A stretch of 64,000 nt of DNA from Rhodovulum marinum (GTDB lineage Bacteria > Pseudomonadota > Alphaproteobacteria > Rhodobacterales > Rhodobacteraceae), in NCBI RefSeq assembly GCF_004343075.1, contig NZ_SLXP01000003.1:1-64000 (forward strand), read 5' to 3'. Made by a program: the position numbers and the translations under genes. The stretch's first letter is position 1, and the number at the start of each line of letters is the position of its first letter. Positions 1 to 8,595 of the stretch are shown here, one piece after another. The notes beneath the pieces were generated by a model. That model was not told the DNA's origin. It saw nothing but the letters and a program-made list of their open reading frames with translations, and ran no database searches.

Positions 1-1433
1 CGCACCGAACCGGTCAGCTCGTCCAGCGCCGCCGCCGTCTCCTCCAGCGTCGCGGCCTGGTTCTCGGTCCGGTGCGACAGGTCGTCCGACGCCCCGCCGA
101 TCTCCTCCGCACGCGCGTGGATCTCCGTCGCGGCCTCGGTCAGCGACCCGATCAGCTGGGCCAGGCTGTCGAGGCTGGCGTTATAGTCGTCACGCACGCT
201 GTTATAGCCCTCTCCCAGGTCCTGGGTGATCGGCGTGGAAAGATCGCCCTCGGACAACCGGTGCAGGCCGGCGCCCAGCACCTCGACCAGCGCGGTGCGA
301 TGGGCCTGGGCGGTGGCGCGTTCGCGGGACAGGGTTTCGACCTCGTGCAGGCGATGGTCGCGGAAGGCGGCGATCCCGTCGGCCAAGCGGCCAAGTTCGC
401 CCCCGGCCGCCTGTTCTGCCGAAACGTCGATATCAAGATCGCCCTGGTCCAGGCGGCCCAGCTTGTCGATCAGACCGGCGAGCGTCGAGGTGATCCGCCC
501 GCCGAACAGCATGGCGCCCAGAAGGCCGATGATCAGCGCCGCGCCCGTGGCCCCCAGAGCGATCATGCGCACCTCGTTCACCACGGCAAGGTAGGACGAG
601 CGGGGCACCATGACATGCAGCAGGCCCACCGTATCACCGGAAAAATCCCGGATCGGGAAGGCCGCCGCACTGAACTTTTCGTCGCCCACCGCGATTTCAT
701 GCGCCTCGATACCGGTCTCGCGCGCGGCGCGCACGTCCTGGGCGGTCAGCAGCGGGTCAAGCTCGATGCTGGCGACCGTGCGGTTGAAAGCATCGGAATC
801 GGAAGTGGCGAAATTCGAGATGTCGCCCTTGGGCAGCACGTAGAATTCCATCTCGGCGGGCGAATCCGCGACGAGCGACTGAAAGAACGCATCATCGAGG
901 CTGAGGCCGATCTCGACCGTGCCGACATGGGCGCCACCATGGGCGATCGGCGCGATACCCCGAACGCCCAGACCACCCCGGCCCAGTTCCAGCCCGATGA
1001 CCGCCGCCTTGGTCGCGTTGGCCTTCACCACGGTCTGGCGGAACCCCGACAGGTCATCGCCGAATGTGTCGGGCTTGTTCACGCGGAAGAAGGAGTGCGA
1101 CGCGGGCGTATGAAAATGGAACTGACGCACCCCCTGGTCGTCGCGCAGGGCCGCGAAACCGGGCACGAAGGCGTCGTTCAGCACCTGCCGGTCGCCGGTG
1201 GCCACGGCGCGCTGCACCTCGGGCATGCGGGCGACCATCGAGGCCATCGACAGCGAACTGTGGAACCGGTCTTCAAGTGCCGTTTCGAAGCGCAGGCGCA
1301 CCTGTTCGAGTTCGCGCTTGGTGCCCTGCTCGATAAGGCTGGTCATGCCGAACAGCATCGGCACGAGGACAAGAAGGGCCGAAATCGCGACAGAGGCCGC
1401 GATGGCCAGGATGATCTTGGTCTTGAGGGACAT
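1..1433 (-). CDS. Methyl-accepting chemotaxis protein, 3' end cut by window edge
   Basis: Transmembrane chemoreceptor that passes ligand binding to the CheA/CheW array. The start ATG is at 1431-1433 on the minus strand; about 477 codons are visible and the frame runs off the left edge without a stop. Residues 7-30 form the first membrane helix, about 31-288 a periplasmic sensor with a Cache-type stretch (SFFRVNKPDTFGDDLSGF, 114-131), and 290-312 the second helix. One HAMP-like segment follows (about 313-365) and another resembles HAMP near 388-420 (RLSEGDL). The start of the methylation/signalling coiled coil is visible at about 440-478 (LSHRTENQAATLEETAAAL). The ligand cannot be told from sequence. 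It is divergent from the VIT-family gene. Confidence 0.93.
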   Translation of the reverse strand, partial: MSLKTKIILAIAASVAISALLVLVPMLFGMTSLIEQGTKRELEQVRLRFETALEDRFHSSLSMASMVARMPEVQRAVATGDRQVLNDAFVPGFAALRDDQGVRQFHFHTPASHSFFRVNKPDTFGDDLSGFRQTVVKANATKAAVIGLELGRGGLGVRGIAPIAHGGAHVGTVEIGLSLDDAFFQSLVADSPAEMEFYVLPKGDISNFATSDSDAFNRTVASIELDPLLTAQDVRAARETGIEAHEIAVGDEKFSAAAFPIRDFSGDTVGLLHVMVPRSSYLAVVNEVRMIALGATGAALIIGLLGAMLFGGRITSTLAGLIDKLGRLDQGDLDIDVSAEQAAGGELGRLADGIAAFRDHRLHEVETLSRERATAQAHRTALVEVLGAGLHRLSEGDLSTPITQDLGEGYNSVRDDYNASLDSLAQLIGSLTEAATEIHARAEEIGGASDDLSHRTENQAATLEETAAALDELTGSV

Positions 1434-1608
1434 GAAAGGGGGTCCTGCGATCGTTCAAATTTTACATTCTGGACGTGACTTCTGGTCCGGGAGGGTGACC
1501 GAATTGCGTGAACAATCGCCTAAATGGCGCACGTTTTTCGGGCATAATTGCGAAGCCGTTTCACAAAAGCCGTTTAATTTCCGCAGCCTGAAGGGTGCTG
1601 TTCGCAAA

Positions 1609-1623
1609 TTAGGAACGCGTTAA
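1609..1623. promoter_or_regulatory. CtrA-like box upstream of the chemoreceptor
   Basis: TTAG-N7-TTAA, one mismatch from the alphaproteobacterial CtrA consensus TTAA-N7-TTAA. It lies about 180 bases upstream of the chemoreceptor start, in the 277-base gap between divergent genes. CtrA commonly controls motility and chemotaxis in Rhodobacterales. A one-mismatch site is weak evidence. Confidence 0.3.
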
Positions 1624-1710
1624 GGTTAACGGTTTCCGATGCATCGCGGCAGGCGTTGGCCAGAGACCGCCGCCACGATATCCTGCGCCCGCCACCGAAG
1701 AGGCCCGAAA

Positions 1711-2436
1711 ATGCAAGCAGATCCCGCCCCGCCCCCGTCCCGCCGGATGGGCCGGACCCAGGAATTCCTGAAGCAGATCGTCTATGGCGGGAACGACGGG
1801 ATCGTGACCACATTTGCGGTGGTCGCAGGCTTTGCCGGCGCCCGGGCCGAGGGGGTGGCGCAGATCGGGGCGGTGGCGGTTCTGGTGTTCGGAATGGCCA
1901 ACCTGTTTGCAGATGCGATTTCGATGGGCCTTGGAGAATTCCTTTCAGGCCGGGCGCAGCGCGACCTTTACGGGGCGCGGATGCGCCGCCGGATGGAGGG
2001 GATCGGCCGGGATCCGGCCGAGGCCCGGACCCGGCTGAGCCGCCATCTGCGGGCGCGCGGCCTGTCGCCGACCGACGCCGATTCGACAGCCGCGATCCTG
2101 GCGCGGACCCCCAGCATGACGGCCGAGATGCTGTTGCGCTACGAGGACGGGTTGGGCCATCCCGACGATGACAGCCCCGCGATCAACGGGCTGGTGACCT
2201 TCATCGCCTTCGTCACGTTCGGGATCGTGCCGCTGATGCCCTATTTCCTGCTGCCGGCGGATAGCGGCACCTTTGGGCTGTCGATGGCGGCGACCCTGTT
2301 CGCCCTGATCGCGCTGGGATTGCTGCGTTGGAACGCGACCGGGCTTGGCCTTGGGCGTTCGGTGGGGGAAACGGTCCTGGTGGGAGGGATCTGTGCGATG
2401 GTGGCTTTCGCGGTGGGGGCGGCGGTCGGCGGCTAG
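1711..2436 (+). CDS. VIT1/CCC1 family iron/manganese transporter
   Basis: Membrane protein of the vacuolar iron transporter family, expected to export Fe(II) or Mn(II) from the cytoplasm. The N-terminal block [19 protein letters not shown], followed by a second helix rich in small residues ([13 protein letters not shown]), is the family signature. A charged cytoplasmic metal-binding stretch lies at about residues 80-150, and three hydrophobic segments fill the C-terminal half. I chose ATG 1711 because the signature begins about 20 residues later; a longer in-frame start at 1639 has no family support, and ATG 1747 is a shorter alternative. About 241 aa. Its 3' end overlaps the convergent DUF6456 gene by 4 bases. 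Confidence 0.88.
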   Translation: MQADPAPPPSRRMGRTQEFLKQIVYGGNDGIVTTFAVVAGFAGARAEGVAQIGAVAVLVFGMANLFADAISMGLGEFLSGRAQRDLYGARMRRRMEGIGRDPAEARTRLSRHLRARGLSPTDADSTAAILARTPSMTAEMLLRYEDGLGHPDDDSPAINGLVTFIAFVTFGIVPLMPYFLLPADSGTFGLSMAATLFALIALGLLRWNATGLGLGRSVGETVLVGGICAMVAFAVGAAVGG

Positions 2437-3527
2437 CCGATCATCCCGGCGCTGTCGCCGAGCCCGTCATAGTGGCGCTTGAGCCGCTGCAACGCGATCC
2501 GAAGCACGATCTTGCCCGAGCGCGCCGACCAGCCCATGTGCTGTTCGACCTGCTCCATTCCCTCTAGAAAACAGCAGCAGCGCAGCACGACGTCGCCGAG
2601 GCCCGGCCCAAGGTCACGCAGCGCCGAGGCGACGCGATCGCGCGCGCCCATCGGCCCGTCGCCCGGACCCCTGCCCGGCTGAAACGCGCCGCGCTCGGAC
2701 CCGGTAAGGAACCGATCCCAGTTCTGGGCGACACGCGGCCCCATCTGGGCGACCTCGAAATCCTCGCGCAGGCGTTCGCCGGCGGCCACGAGATCGGGCG
2801 AAAGGAACGGTGTGCCGTCCTTGTCGCGGCGCCGTCCCAGGATCGAGAGCGGCGATTCCGCCCGGTTATAGCGGATGCGCTCGGCCTTTTCGCTGGTGCG
2901 GGTTTCCCAGTCGCGGTGCTGGTCGCCAAAGGAGCTGGAGGTCTCGGCAATGCCGGGTTGCTCCGCAGCCTCGGCGGCCAGAAGGCGTTTCAGCGAGGCC
3001 CGGCCAGCCTGGGTGATCTGGTAGATAGTGACCCGGCCGCGCGTCTTGCACGCGATCCAGTCCTTCAGGGCGAAGACCTCGGCCACTGCGCGGTCGACGA
3101 CGGCGACACGCGTGGTGTGCCCGTCCGGACCCTCGCGCAGGACCGCCGCCTTTTCCATGTCGCGCGCGATCGCAAGAAAGGCGCCCGGTTCGTTCATCCG
3201 GCGCAGGATGCGCCGCGCCTCGCGCGTAATCCTGGTGTCGTCCTCCGTGGCCTGCGCCGGTCGCGTCCTGGCTGTCATCGGATGGCTCTCCTCTTGCGGT
3301 ATGGCGGTCCGGCGTGCTGCGCCCAGCCGGGCGAGCGCCTCGTCGACAAGAGGATCGTCGCGCCGCGTCTCGACCCGCCGCACCTGCCGGAGCACCGTCG
3401 AGGGATGGCAGCCTTCCTTGCGCGCGAGTTCGCGCAGCGAGCATCCATCCTCGGTATGGGCCAGATACCAACGCGCTGCCTGGGGCAGCCAGTCCGGGGC
3501 ACAATTCGACTGCGAGATACACTCCAT
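2433..3527 (-). CDS. HTH and DUF6456 regulator, candidate GafA-like GTA activator
   Basis: Protein of 364 aa with an N-terminal helix-turn-helix region (residues about 13-60; [20 protein letters not shown]) and a C-terminal DUF6456 domain (about 215-355; [35 protein letters not shown]). The start at 3527 has a good AGGAGG ribosome site. This size and two-part architecture match what I recall of GafA, the direct activator of the gene transfer agent in Rhodobacter capsulatus, whose halves correspond to GafY and GafZ in Caulobacter. That identity is inference from memory, not a search; DUF6456 membership is firmer. A CtrA-like box and a DnaA box lie upstream. DUF6477 is the divergent neighbour. 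Confidence 0.78.
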   Translation of the reverse strand: MECISQSNCAPDWLPQAARWYLAHTEDGCSLRELARKEGCHPSTVLRQVRRVETRRDDPLVDEALARLGAARRTAIPQEESHPMTARTRPAQATEDDTRITREARRILRRMNEPGAFLAIARDMEKAAVLREGPDGHTTRVAVVDRAVAEVFALKDWIACKTRGRVTIYQITQAGRASLKRLLAAEAAEQPGIAETSSSFGDQHRDWETRTSEKAERIRYNRAESPLSILGRRRDKDGTPFLSPDLVAAGERLREDFEVAQMGPRVAQNWDRFLTGSERGAFQPGRGPGDGPMGARDRVASALRDLGPGLGDVVLRCCCFLEGMEQVEQHMGWSARSGKIVLRIALQRLKRHYDGLGDSAGMIG

Positions 3528-3607
3528 GTCGCGACATCCTCCTGATCGTGATGCACCCGGTCGGGTTTTGGACCTTTAGAGCCGAATGCAATCCAAGGTT
3601 GATTCCG

Positions 3608-3622
3608 TTACCGTTCGGTTAA
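3608..3622. promoter_or_regulatory. CtrA-like box between the DUF6456 and DUF6477 genes
   Basis: TTAC-N7-TTAA, one mismatch from TTAA-N7-TTAA, 81-95 bases upstream of the DUF6456 start. CtrA is a known regulator of GTA genes and, as I recall, of gafA itself in R. capsulatus, so the position supports the GafA hypothesis. The single mismatch keeps confidence modest. Confidence 0.4.
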
Positions 3623-3685
3623 CAAAAAACATGATGCTGAGTATTGTTTCTAAACGGTAAAGAGTTCTGAAACCTCCGTACGCAG

Positions 3686-3694
3686 TTATCCACA
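3686..3694. promoter_or_regulatory. Perfect DnaA box (TTATCCACA)
   Basis: An exact 9-mer match to the DnaA box consensus in a 230-base intergenic region. At roughly 65% GC such a match is rare by chance in 64 kb (my rough estimate is about 0.1 expected). Only one box is visible and there is no AT-rich unwinding element, so this looks like a regulatory or titration site rather than an origin. Confidence 0.5.
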
Positions 3695-3757
3695 ACACCG
3701 CAACACCCGTGTAGGTTGTGTCATGGTGGCCACGATCGACGCATCGGAGGTTCTGCC

Positions 3758-4063
3758 ATGACCCATATTCCCGCCGCCCTCGCCGGGCTTCGCCGCCCCC
3801 GCCTGATGGTCAGTGCCGCGCGGTTCGGCCTGGCCGATTACCGCCGCGACCGCTATCTTCCGCGCCTGTTGCAGGGCGCGCATGTGGGGACGTCGGCCGC
3901 AGTCATCGACCGGCTGATGGACCTGGAGGAACGGATGGACGAGCGCCGGCGCGCGGGCGATGCGGGCTATTCCTATGCCCGCCACATCGAACTGCTGATC
4001 GCGCTGATGGCCGAGGCCCGCGCGCTGGCGGCGACCCATCCGCAATTGCTGGATGCCGCCTGA
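3758..4063 (+). CDS. DUF6477 family protein
   Basis: Small basic cytoplasmic protein of 101 aa recognised by its N-terminal block (LRRPRLMVSAARFGLADYRR) and later block YARHIELLIALMAEAR, characteristic of a family seen mainly in Rhodobacteraceae. Function unknown. GGAGG at 3746-3750 places the start at 3758. It is divergent from the DUF6456 regulator and shares the intergenic region holding the CtrA-like and DnaA boxes. The C-terminal two-thirds is predicted helical and rich in Arg and Glu. No catalytic motif is visible. Confidence 0.8.
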   Translation: MTHIPAALAGLRRPRLMVSAARFGLADYRRDRYLPRLLQGAHVGTSAAVIDRLMDLEERMDERRRAGDAGYSYARHIELLIALMAEARALAATHPQLLDAA

Positions 4064-4075
4064 GCCGAGTTCGGC

Positions 4076-5629
4076 TCAGACGAAGGCGTCGGGCATCTCG
4101 GCCTTGCGCCTTGCGACATAGGACTCGAGCGCCTCGCGCAGGCCCTCGTCCAGCGCCGGCTGCTGATATTGCGACAACAGCTTTTGTGCCCGGGCCGAAG
4201 CCAGCGTCGCGGTATCCCGCGCGCCCTCTTCGTCCCATGTCTCGAAGGGCTTGTAGTCCAACAGGTCCGAGCGCCAGAACGCGTCCTTGAAGTGCGCCTG
4301 AGTATGGGCGCAACCCAGGAAATGTCCCCCGGGGCCGACCTCTTGCAACGCGGTCATCGCCTGGGCCTCTTCGTCAAGGGCGACGCCGCGCGCCATCTTG
4401 TGCAAAGCCCCCAGCTGGTCGGCATCCATGACGAATTTCTCGACACTGGCCACCAGCCCGCCTTCCAGCCAGCCGCAGGCGTGCAGCATGAAGTTGACCC
4501 CCGCCAACAGGGCCGCGTTCAGCGTGTTGGCCGTTTCATAGGCGGCCTGGGCATCGGGCAGCTTGGACCCGCACAGGCCGCCCCCCGACCGGAACGGAAG
4601 CCCCATCCGCCGCGCCAACTGGCCCGCGCCGAACAGGATCTGGCTGGCCTCGGGCGTGCCGAAGGTGGGCGCACCGGAATTCATGTCGATCGAGGTCACG
4701 AAGGCGCCGAAGATCATCGGCGCACCGGGGCGGACAAGCTGTGAATAGGCCACGCCGGCCATCACCTCGGCCAGGACCTGCGTCAAGGTGCCGGCCACCG
4801 AGACCGGCGCCATGGCGCCGCCCACGATGAACGGCGACAGGATGCAGGCCTGGTTCGCCGCGGCATAGACCTCGAGGGCGCCCATCATGGTCGAATCGAA
4901 GGTCAGCGGAGAGTTGACGTTGATAAGTGAGGTCATCACCGCGTTCTCGGCGACGAAATCCTTGCCGAACAGGACCTCGCACATCTCGACGGAATCGCGC
5001 GCACGCGAGGGTTCGGTGACCGACCCCATGAACGGTTTGTCCGACAAGGTCATATGCGCCAGCAACATGTCGAGGTGACGCTTGTTCACGGGGATGTCGG
5101 TGGGTTCGCAGACCGTGCCACCCGAGTGGTGCAGCCATTTCGACATGTAGCCAAGGCGCACGAAACGGCGGAAATCCTCGATCGTGGCATAGCGCCGCCC
5201 ACCGTCCAGGTCGCGCACGAAGGGCGGGCCGTAGACCGGAGCCAACACCAGGCTGCGCCCGCCGATCTCGACATTGCGCTCGGGGTTGCGGGCGTGCTGG
5301 GTAAAGCGGGCGGGCGCGGTGGCGCACAACTGGCGGGCCAGCCCGCGGGGCAGACGCACCCGTTCGCCCTGAACGTCGGCGCCAGCCGCACGCCAGCGAT
5401 CCAGTGCGGCGGGGTTCTCGACGAAATTGACGCCGATCTCTTCCAACACGCGTTCGGCGTTGTGTTCGATCAGTTCCAGCGCCTCGGCGTTCAGCAATTC
5501 GAAATCGGGAATGTTGCGCTCGATGAACCGCGCGGTCTCGACCGAAACCGCGCTGCGTGCCGCTCGCCGCGCCGCGCCGCCGCCACCCCGGCCCCGCCCG
5601 CGCGCGCCCCGCACTTCCGCCTCGGCCAT
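4076..5629 (-). CDS. MttB family (non-pyrrolysine) methyltransferase
   Basis: Trimethylamine methyltransferase superfamily protein, 517 aa, read through without an internal amber codon, so it belongs to the non-Pyl branch that includes glycine betaine:corrinoid methyltransferases. It would transfer a methyl group from a quaternary amine to a corrinoid protein; the substrate is unknown. Supporting segments are the N-terminal FELLNAEALELIEHNAERVL, then HHSGGTVCEPTDIPVNKRHL and FGTPEASQILFGAGQLARR. An Arg/Gly-rich tail fills residues 8-24 (RGARGRGRGGGGAARRAAR). No corrinoid protein gene lies next to it. It converges on DUF6477 and is divergent from guaA. Confidence 0.85.
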   Translation of the reverse strand: MAEAEVRGARGRGRGGGGAARRAARSAVSVETARFIERNIPDFELLNAEALELIEHNAERVLEEIGVNFVENPAALDRWRAAGADVQGERVRLPRGLARQLCATAPARFTQHARNPERNVEIGGRSLVLAPVYGPPFVRDLDGGRRYATIEDFRRFVRLGYMSKWLHHSGGTVCEPTDIPVNKRHLDMLLAHMTLSDKPFMGSVTEPSRARDSVEMCEVLFGKDFVAENAVMTSLINVNSPLTFDSTMMGALEVYAAANQACILSPFIVGGAMAPVSVAGTLTQVLAEVMAGVAYSQLVRPGAPMIFGAFVTSIDMNSGAPTFGTPEASQILFGAGQLARRMGLPFRSGGGLCGSKLPDAQAAYETANTLNAALLAGVNFMLHACGWLEGGLVASVEKFVMDADQLGALHKMARGVALDEEAQAMTALQEVGPGGHFLGCAHTQAHFKDAFWRSDLLDYKPFETWDEEGARDTATLASARAQKLLSQYQQPALDEGLREALESYVARRKAEMPDAFV

Positions 5630-5793
5630 GAAACTCTCCCGTCGATGGACTTACCTTCGCCTTGTATCTAGCGCGGCCACCCGCCCCCGTTGCGGCCGGA
5701 TTGCGTCCCTTCCTTCGCCATGAGCGACATTGGCACCCCGCCCCGGCCCGGCGCGGGCTTGCGCGTTCCGGCGCCCGGCCCTATCAGACCTGC

Positions 5794-7353
5794 ATGACCC
5801 AGCATGACCGCCTTCTCATCATCGATTTCGGCTCTCAGGTGACGCAGTTGATTGCGCGCCGCCTGCGCGAGTTGAACGTCTATTGCGAAATCCACCCCTA
5901 CCAGGCGGTGACCGACGCGTTCCTGGCCGACTTCGCCCCCCGGGCGGTGATCTTTTCGGGCGGGCCGGATTCGGTGATGCGCGAGGGCAGCCCGCGGCCA
6001 CCGCGTGCGGTGTATGACTTGGGCGTGCCGATCCTGGGCATCTGCTATGGCCAGCAGGTAATGATGCAGGACCTTGGCGGCCGGGTCGAAGCGGGCGAAC
6101 ATGCCACCGCCGAATTCGGCCGCGCCTATGTCGAGCAGGCGGGCGAGGGCGATGATTTCCTGTTCGGCTGGTTCCTGGAGGGCCGCGAACAGGTCTGGAT
6201 GAGCCACGGCGACCATGTCGCTGAAATCGCACCCGGCTTCCAGGTTCTGGGCACCTCGCCCGGCGCACCTTTCGCGATCACCGCCGACCCCGCCCGCCGA
6301 TTCTATGCCGTGCAGTTCCACCCCGAGGTGCACCACACGCCGAACGGCCGGACGCTGTATGAAAACTTCGTCCGGCTGGCCGGGTTCACCGGCGACTGGA
6401 CGATGGGCGCCTATCGCGAGGAAGCGATTGCGAAAATCCGCGCGCAGGTGGGCGATGCCAAGGTGATCTGCGGGCTGTCGGGCGGCGTGGATTCATCGGT
6501 TGCCGCGGTGCTGATCCACGAGGCGATCGGCGATCAGTTGACCTGTGTCTTCGTCGATCACGGCCTGTTGCGGCAGAACGAGGCGCAGGAAGTGGTTTCG
6601 ATGTTCCGCGACCACTACAACATCCCCTTGATCCATGCCGACGAGTCCGAGCTGTTCCTGGGCGCGCTGGAAGGCGTCTCGGACCCGGAGGTCAAGCGCA
6701 AGACCATCGGCAAGCTGTTCATCGACGTGTTCCAGAAGCACGCCGCCGAGGTTGGCGGGGCCGAGTTTCTGGCACAGGGCACGCTTTACCCCGATGTGAT
6801 TGAATCGGTGTCGTTTTCCGGCGGCCCCTCGGTCACGATCAAAAGTCACCACAACGTGGGCGGCCTACCCGAAAAGATGGGGCTGAAGCTGGTCGAGCCG
6901 TTGCGCGAGCTGTTCAAGGACGAGGTGCGTGCGCTGGGCCACGAGCTGGGCCTGCCCGCGTCCTTCATCGGTCGCCATCCGTTCCCCGGCCCTGGCCTCG
7001 CGATCCGTTGCCCCGGCGAAATCACGCGCGAAAAGCTGGAGATCCTGCGCAAGGCCGACGCGGTTTATATCGACCAGATTCGCAAGCACGGGCTGTATGA
7101 CGAGATCTGGCAGGCGTTCGTCGCCATTCTGCCGGTGCGTACCGTGGGCGTGATGGGCGACGGGCGGACCTATGATTACGCCTGTGCCCTGCGCGCGGTG
7201 ACCTCGGTCGACGGGATGACCGCGGATTACTACCCGTTCACGCACGAATTCCTGGGCGAGACCGCCACGCGGATCATCAACGAAGTCAAGGGCATCAACC
7301 GCGTGACCTATGACATCACCTCGAAACCGCCGGGGACCATCGAGTGGGAGTGA
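5794..7353 (+). CDS. guaA: GMP synthase (glutamine-hydrolysing)
   Basis: Converts XMP to GMP using ATP and ammonia released from glutamine, the last step of de novo GMP synthesis. The N-terminal class I glutamine amidotransferase domain carries the nucleophile Cys84 in LGICYGQQ and the HPEVHH histidine. The ATP-pyrophosphatase domain follows with the P-loop GLSGGVDSS, and the C-terminal dimerisation domain ends KPPGTIEWE. 519 aa is the usual length. I chose ATG 5794 because the amidotransferase fold begins at once ([16 protein letters not shown]); an upstream in-frame extension to 5662 has no family support. The monooxygenase gene starts inside its last 10 bases. Confidence 0.98.
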   Translation: MTQHDRLLIIDFGSQVTQLIARRLRELNVYCEIHPYQAVTDAFLADFAPRAVIFSGGPDSVMREGSPRPPRAVYDLGVPILGICYGQQVMMQDLGGRVEAGEHATAEFGRAYVEQAGEGDDFLFGWFLEGREQVWMSHGDHVAEIAPGFQVLGTSPGAPFAITADPARRFYAVQFHPEVHHTPNGRTLYENFVRLAGFTGDWTMGAYREEAIAKIRAQVGDAKVICGLSGGVDSSVAAVLIHEAIGDQLTCVFVDHGLLRQNEAQEVVSMFRDHYNIPLIHADESELFLGALEGVSDPEVKRKTIGKLFIDVFQKHAAEVGGAEFLAQGTLYPDVIESVSFSGGPSVTIKSHHNVGGLPEKMGLKLVEPLRELFKDEVRALGHELGLPASFIGRHPFPGPGLAIRCPGEITREKLEILRKADAVYIDQIRKHGLYDEIWQAFVAILPVRTVGVMGDGRTYDYACALRAVTSVDGMTADYYPFTHEFLGETATRIINEVKGINRVTYDITSKPPGTIEWE

Positions 7354-7625
7354 TCCTGTCGGGATATTTCCTGGCGCCGCCGACCCAGCTTGCGGCGATC
7401 CGCACGGCCTTGCCCGAGCATATCCGCCTCAGCCGGGCAGAGCCCGGCTGTCTTTGTTTCGATGTGACCGAGGACCCGGACGTGCCGGGCCGGTTCGATG
7501 TGTACGAGGAATTCATCGACGCCGATGCCCTGCGCGCCCACAGGCGGCGGTGTGACGCGTCGCGGTGGGGCTGGATCGCGCGCGACGCCGACCGCCGTTA
7601 TACCGTGACCGGCCTGAACGAATGA
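7344..7625 (+). CDS. Antibiotic biosynthesis monooxygenase (ABM) domain protein
   Basis: A 93-aa single-domain ABM-fold protein (dimeric ferredoxin-like barrel). The core reads [29 protein letters not shown], typical of the quinol monooxygenase-like family; substrate unknown. It starts with GTG 7344 inside the guaA stop region (10-base overlap); GTG 7350 is an alternative. Its stop overlaps the next start in an ATGA, so guaA, this gene and the EamA transporter look translationally coupled. Confidence 0.82.
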   Translation: MGVILSGYFLAPPTQLAAIRTALPEHIRLSRAEPGCLCFDVTEDPDVPGRFDVYEEFIDADALRAHRRRCDASRWGWIARDADRRYTVTGLNE

Positions 7626-8518
7626 GCGGCCTGCCACGCGCCGCGGTCTGGATGACCGGCGCCATCGTGTCGTTCTCGTCGATGGCGGTGGCCGGGCGCA
7701 TGGTGTCGATCGAACTCGATACGTTCGAATTGATGCTTTACCGCTCACTGATCGGGATCCTGCTGGTGGTTTCGGTCGCGGCGCTGTTCGGGCGGCTGGG
7801 CGAGGTGTCGACGCGGCAGCTCGGCCTGCACCTCGTGCGCAATATCAGCCATTTCACCGGGCAGAACCTTTGGTTTCTGGCGATCACGATGATCCCGCTG
7901 GCGCAAGTCTTCGCGCTGGAATTCACCGCGCCGCTTTGGGTGGCGCTGCTGGCGCCGCTGGTTCTGGGCGAACGGTTGACCCGGTCACGTGCGCTGGCGG
8001 CATTGACGGGGTTCATCGGCATCCTGATCGTTGCGCGCCCCGATCCCACGGCACTGGACCCCGGCGCGCTGGCCGCGCTGGGCGCCGCGCTGGGATTTGC
8101 GGGATCGGCGCTGTTCACCAAGCGGCTGACCGCGACGCAGGGCATCGTGTCGATCCTGTTCTGGCTGACGGTGATGCAGGCGGGGCTGGGGCTGGTCTGC
8201 GCCGGGATCGACGGCGATATCGCCCTGCCCTCGGCCGCGACCTGGGCCCCGCTGGCGGTGATCGGCTGCGCCGGGCTGATGGCGCATTTCTGCCTGACAA
8301 ACGCACTGATGGTGGCCCCCGCGATCATCGTCATGCCGCTCGATTTCCTGCGCCTGCCGGTGATCGCCATCGTCGGCATGGCGCTTTACGGCGAGCCCCT
8401 GGAGGTGGCGGTCTTCGCGGGCGCGGCGCTGATCCTGGCGGCGAATGTTTTCAACCTGCGGGCCGAGGTGCGACCCCTTGGACACGCAGGGGCGGAAAGG
8501 ACGCGCTCCGACACCTGA
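7622..8518 (+). CDS. EamA/DMT superfamily transporter
   Basis: Drug/metabolite transporter of 298 aa with ten predicted membrane helices arranged as two five-helix EamA repeats. The first repeat ends near PLVLGERLTRSRALAALTGF (with Glu and Arg at the usual loop) and the second near MALYGEPLEVAVFAGAALIL. Such carriers export amino acids or nucleobase-related compounds; the substrate cannot be called. The start ATG overlaps the stop of the ABM gene by 4 bases. The first membrane segment begins within 10 residues of the chosen start. Confidence 0.9.
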   Translation: MSGLPRAAVWMTGAIVSFSSMAVAGRMVSIELDTFELMLYRSLIGILLVVSVAALFGRLGEVSTRQLGLHLVRNISHFTGQNLWFLAITMIPLAQVFALEFTAPLWVALLAPLVLGERLTRSRALAALTGFIGILIVARPDPTALDPGALAALGAALGFAGSALFTKRLTATQGIVSILFWLTVMQAGLGLVCAGIDGDIALPSAATWAPLAVIGCAGLMAHFCLTNALMVAPAIIVMPLDFLRLPVIAIVGMALYGEPLEVAVFAGAALILAANVFNLRAEVRPLGHAGAERTRSDT

Positions 8519-8546
8519 CGCCGCGTTTCGAATTGACCGGTGTAAG

Positions 8547-8590
8547 CCCCCCACATTAGCGTTGGCCGACAAACCAAGAACGTTGGGGGG
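8547..8590 (+). promoter_or_regulatory. 5' leader hairpin covering the ribosome site of the FadL-like gene
   Basis: CCCCCC at 8547-8552 can pair with GGGGGG at 8585-8590, the purine-rich ribosome site just before ATG 8596. A-T pairs extend the stem slightly and the loop is about 30 bases. In RNA this would hide the ribosome site. Seen in sequence; any regulatory use is inference. Confidence 0.35.
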
Positions 8591-8595
8591 AAAAC

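Noticed and set aside
72-1478. Long plus-strand open frame of 468 codons opposite the chemoreceptor
   Set aside because: It is antisense to a clear MCP gene with HAMP and signalling regions; the predicted protein is Arg/Gly/His-rich and matches nothing. High GC makes such antisense frames common here.
3600-3760. Replication origin around the DnaA box
   Set aside because: Only one DnaA box, no cluster, no AT-rich unwinding region and no dnaA/parAB genes nearby.
4076-5629. Pyrrolysine-containing methyltransferase
   Set aside because: The frame is continuous without an internal TAG, so it is the non-Pyl branch.
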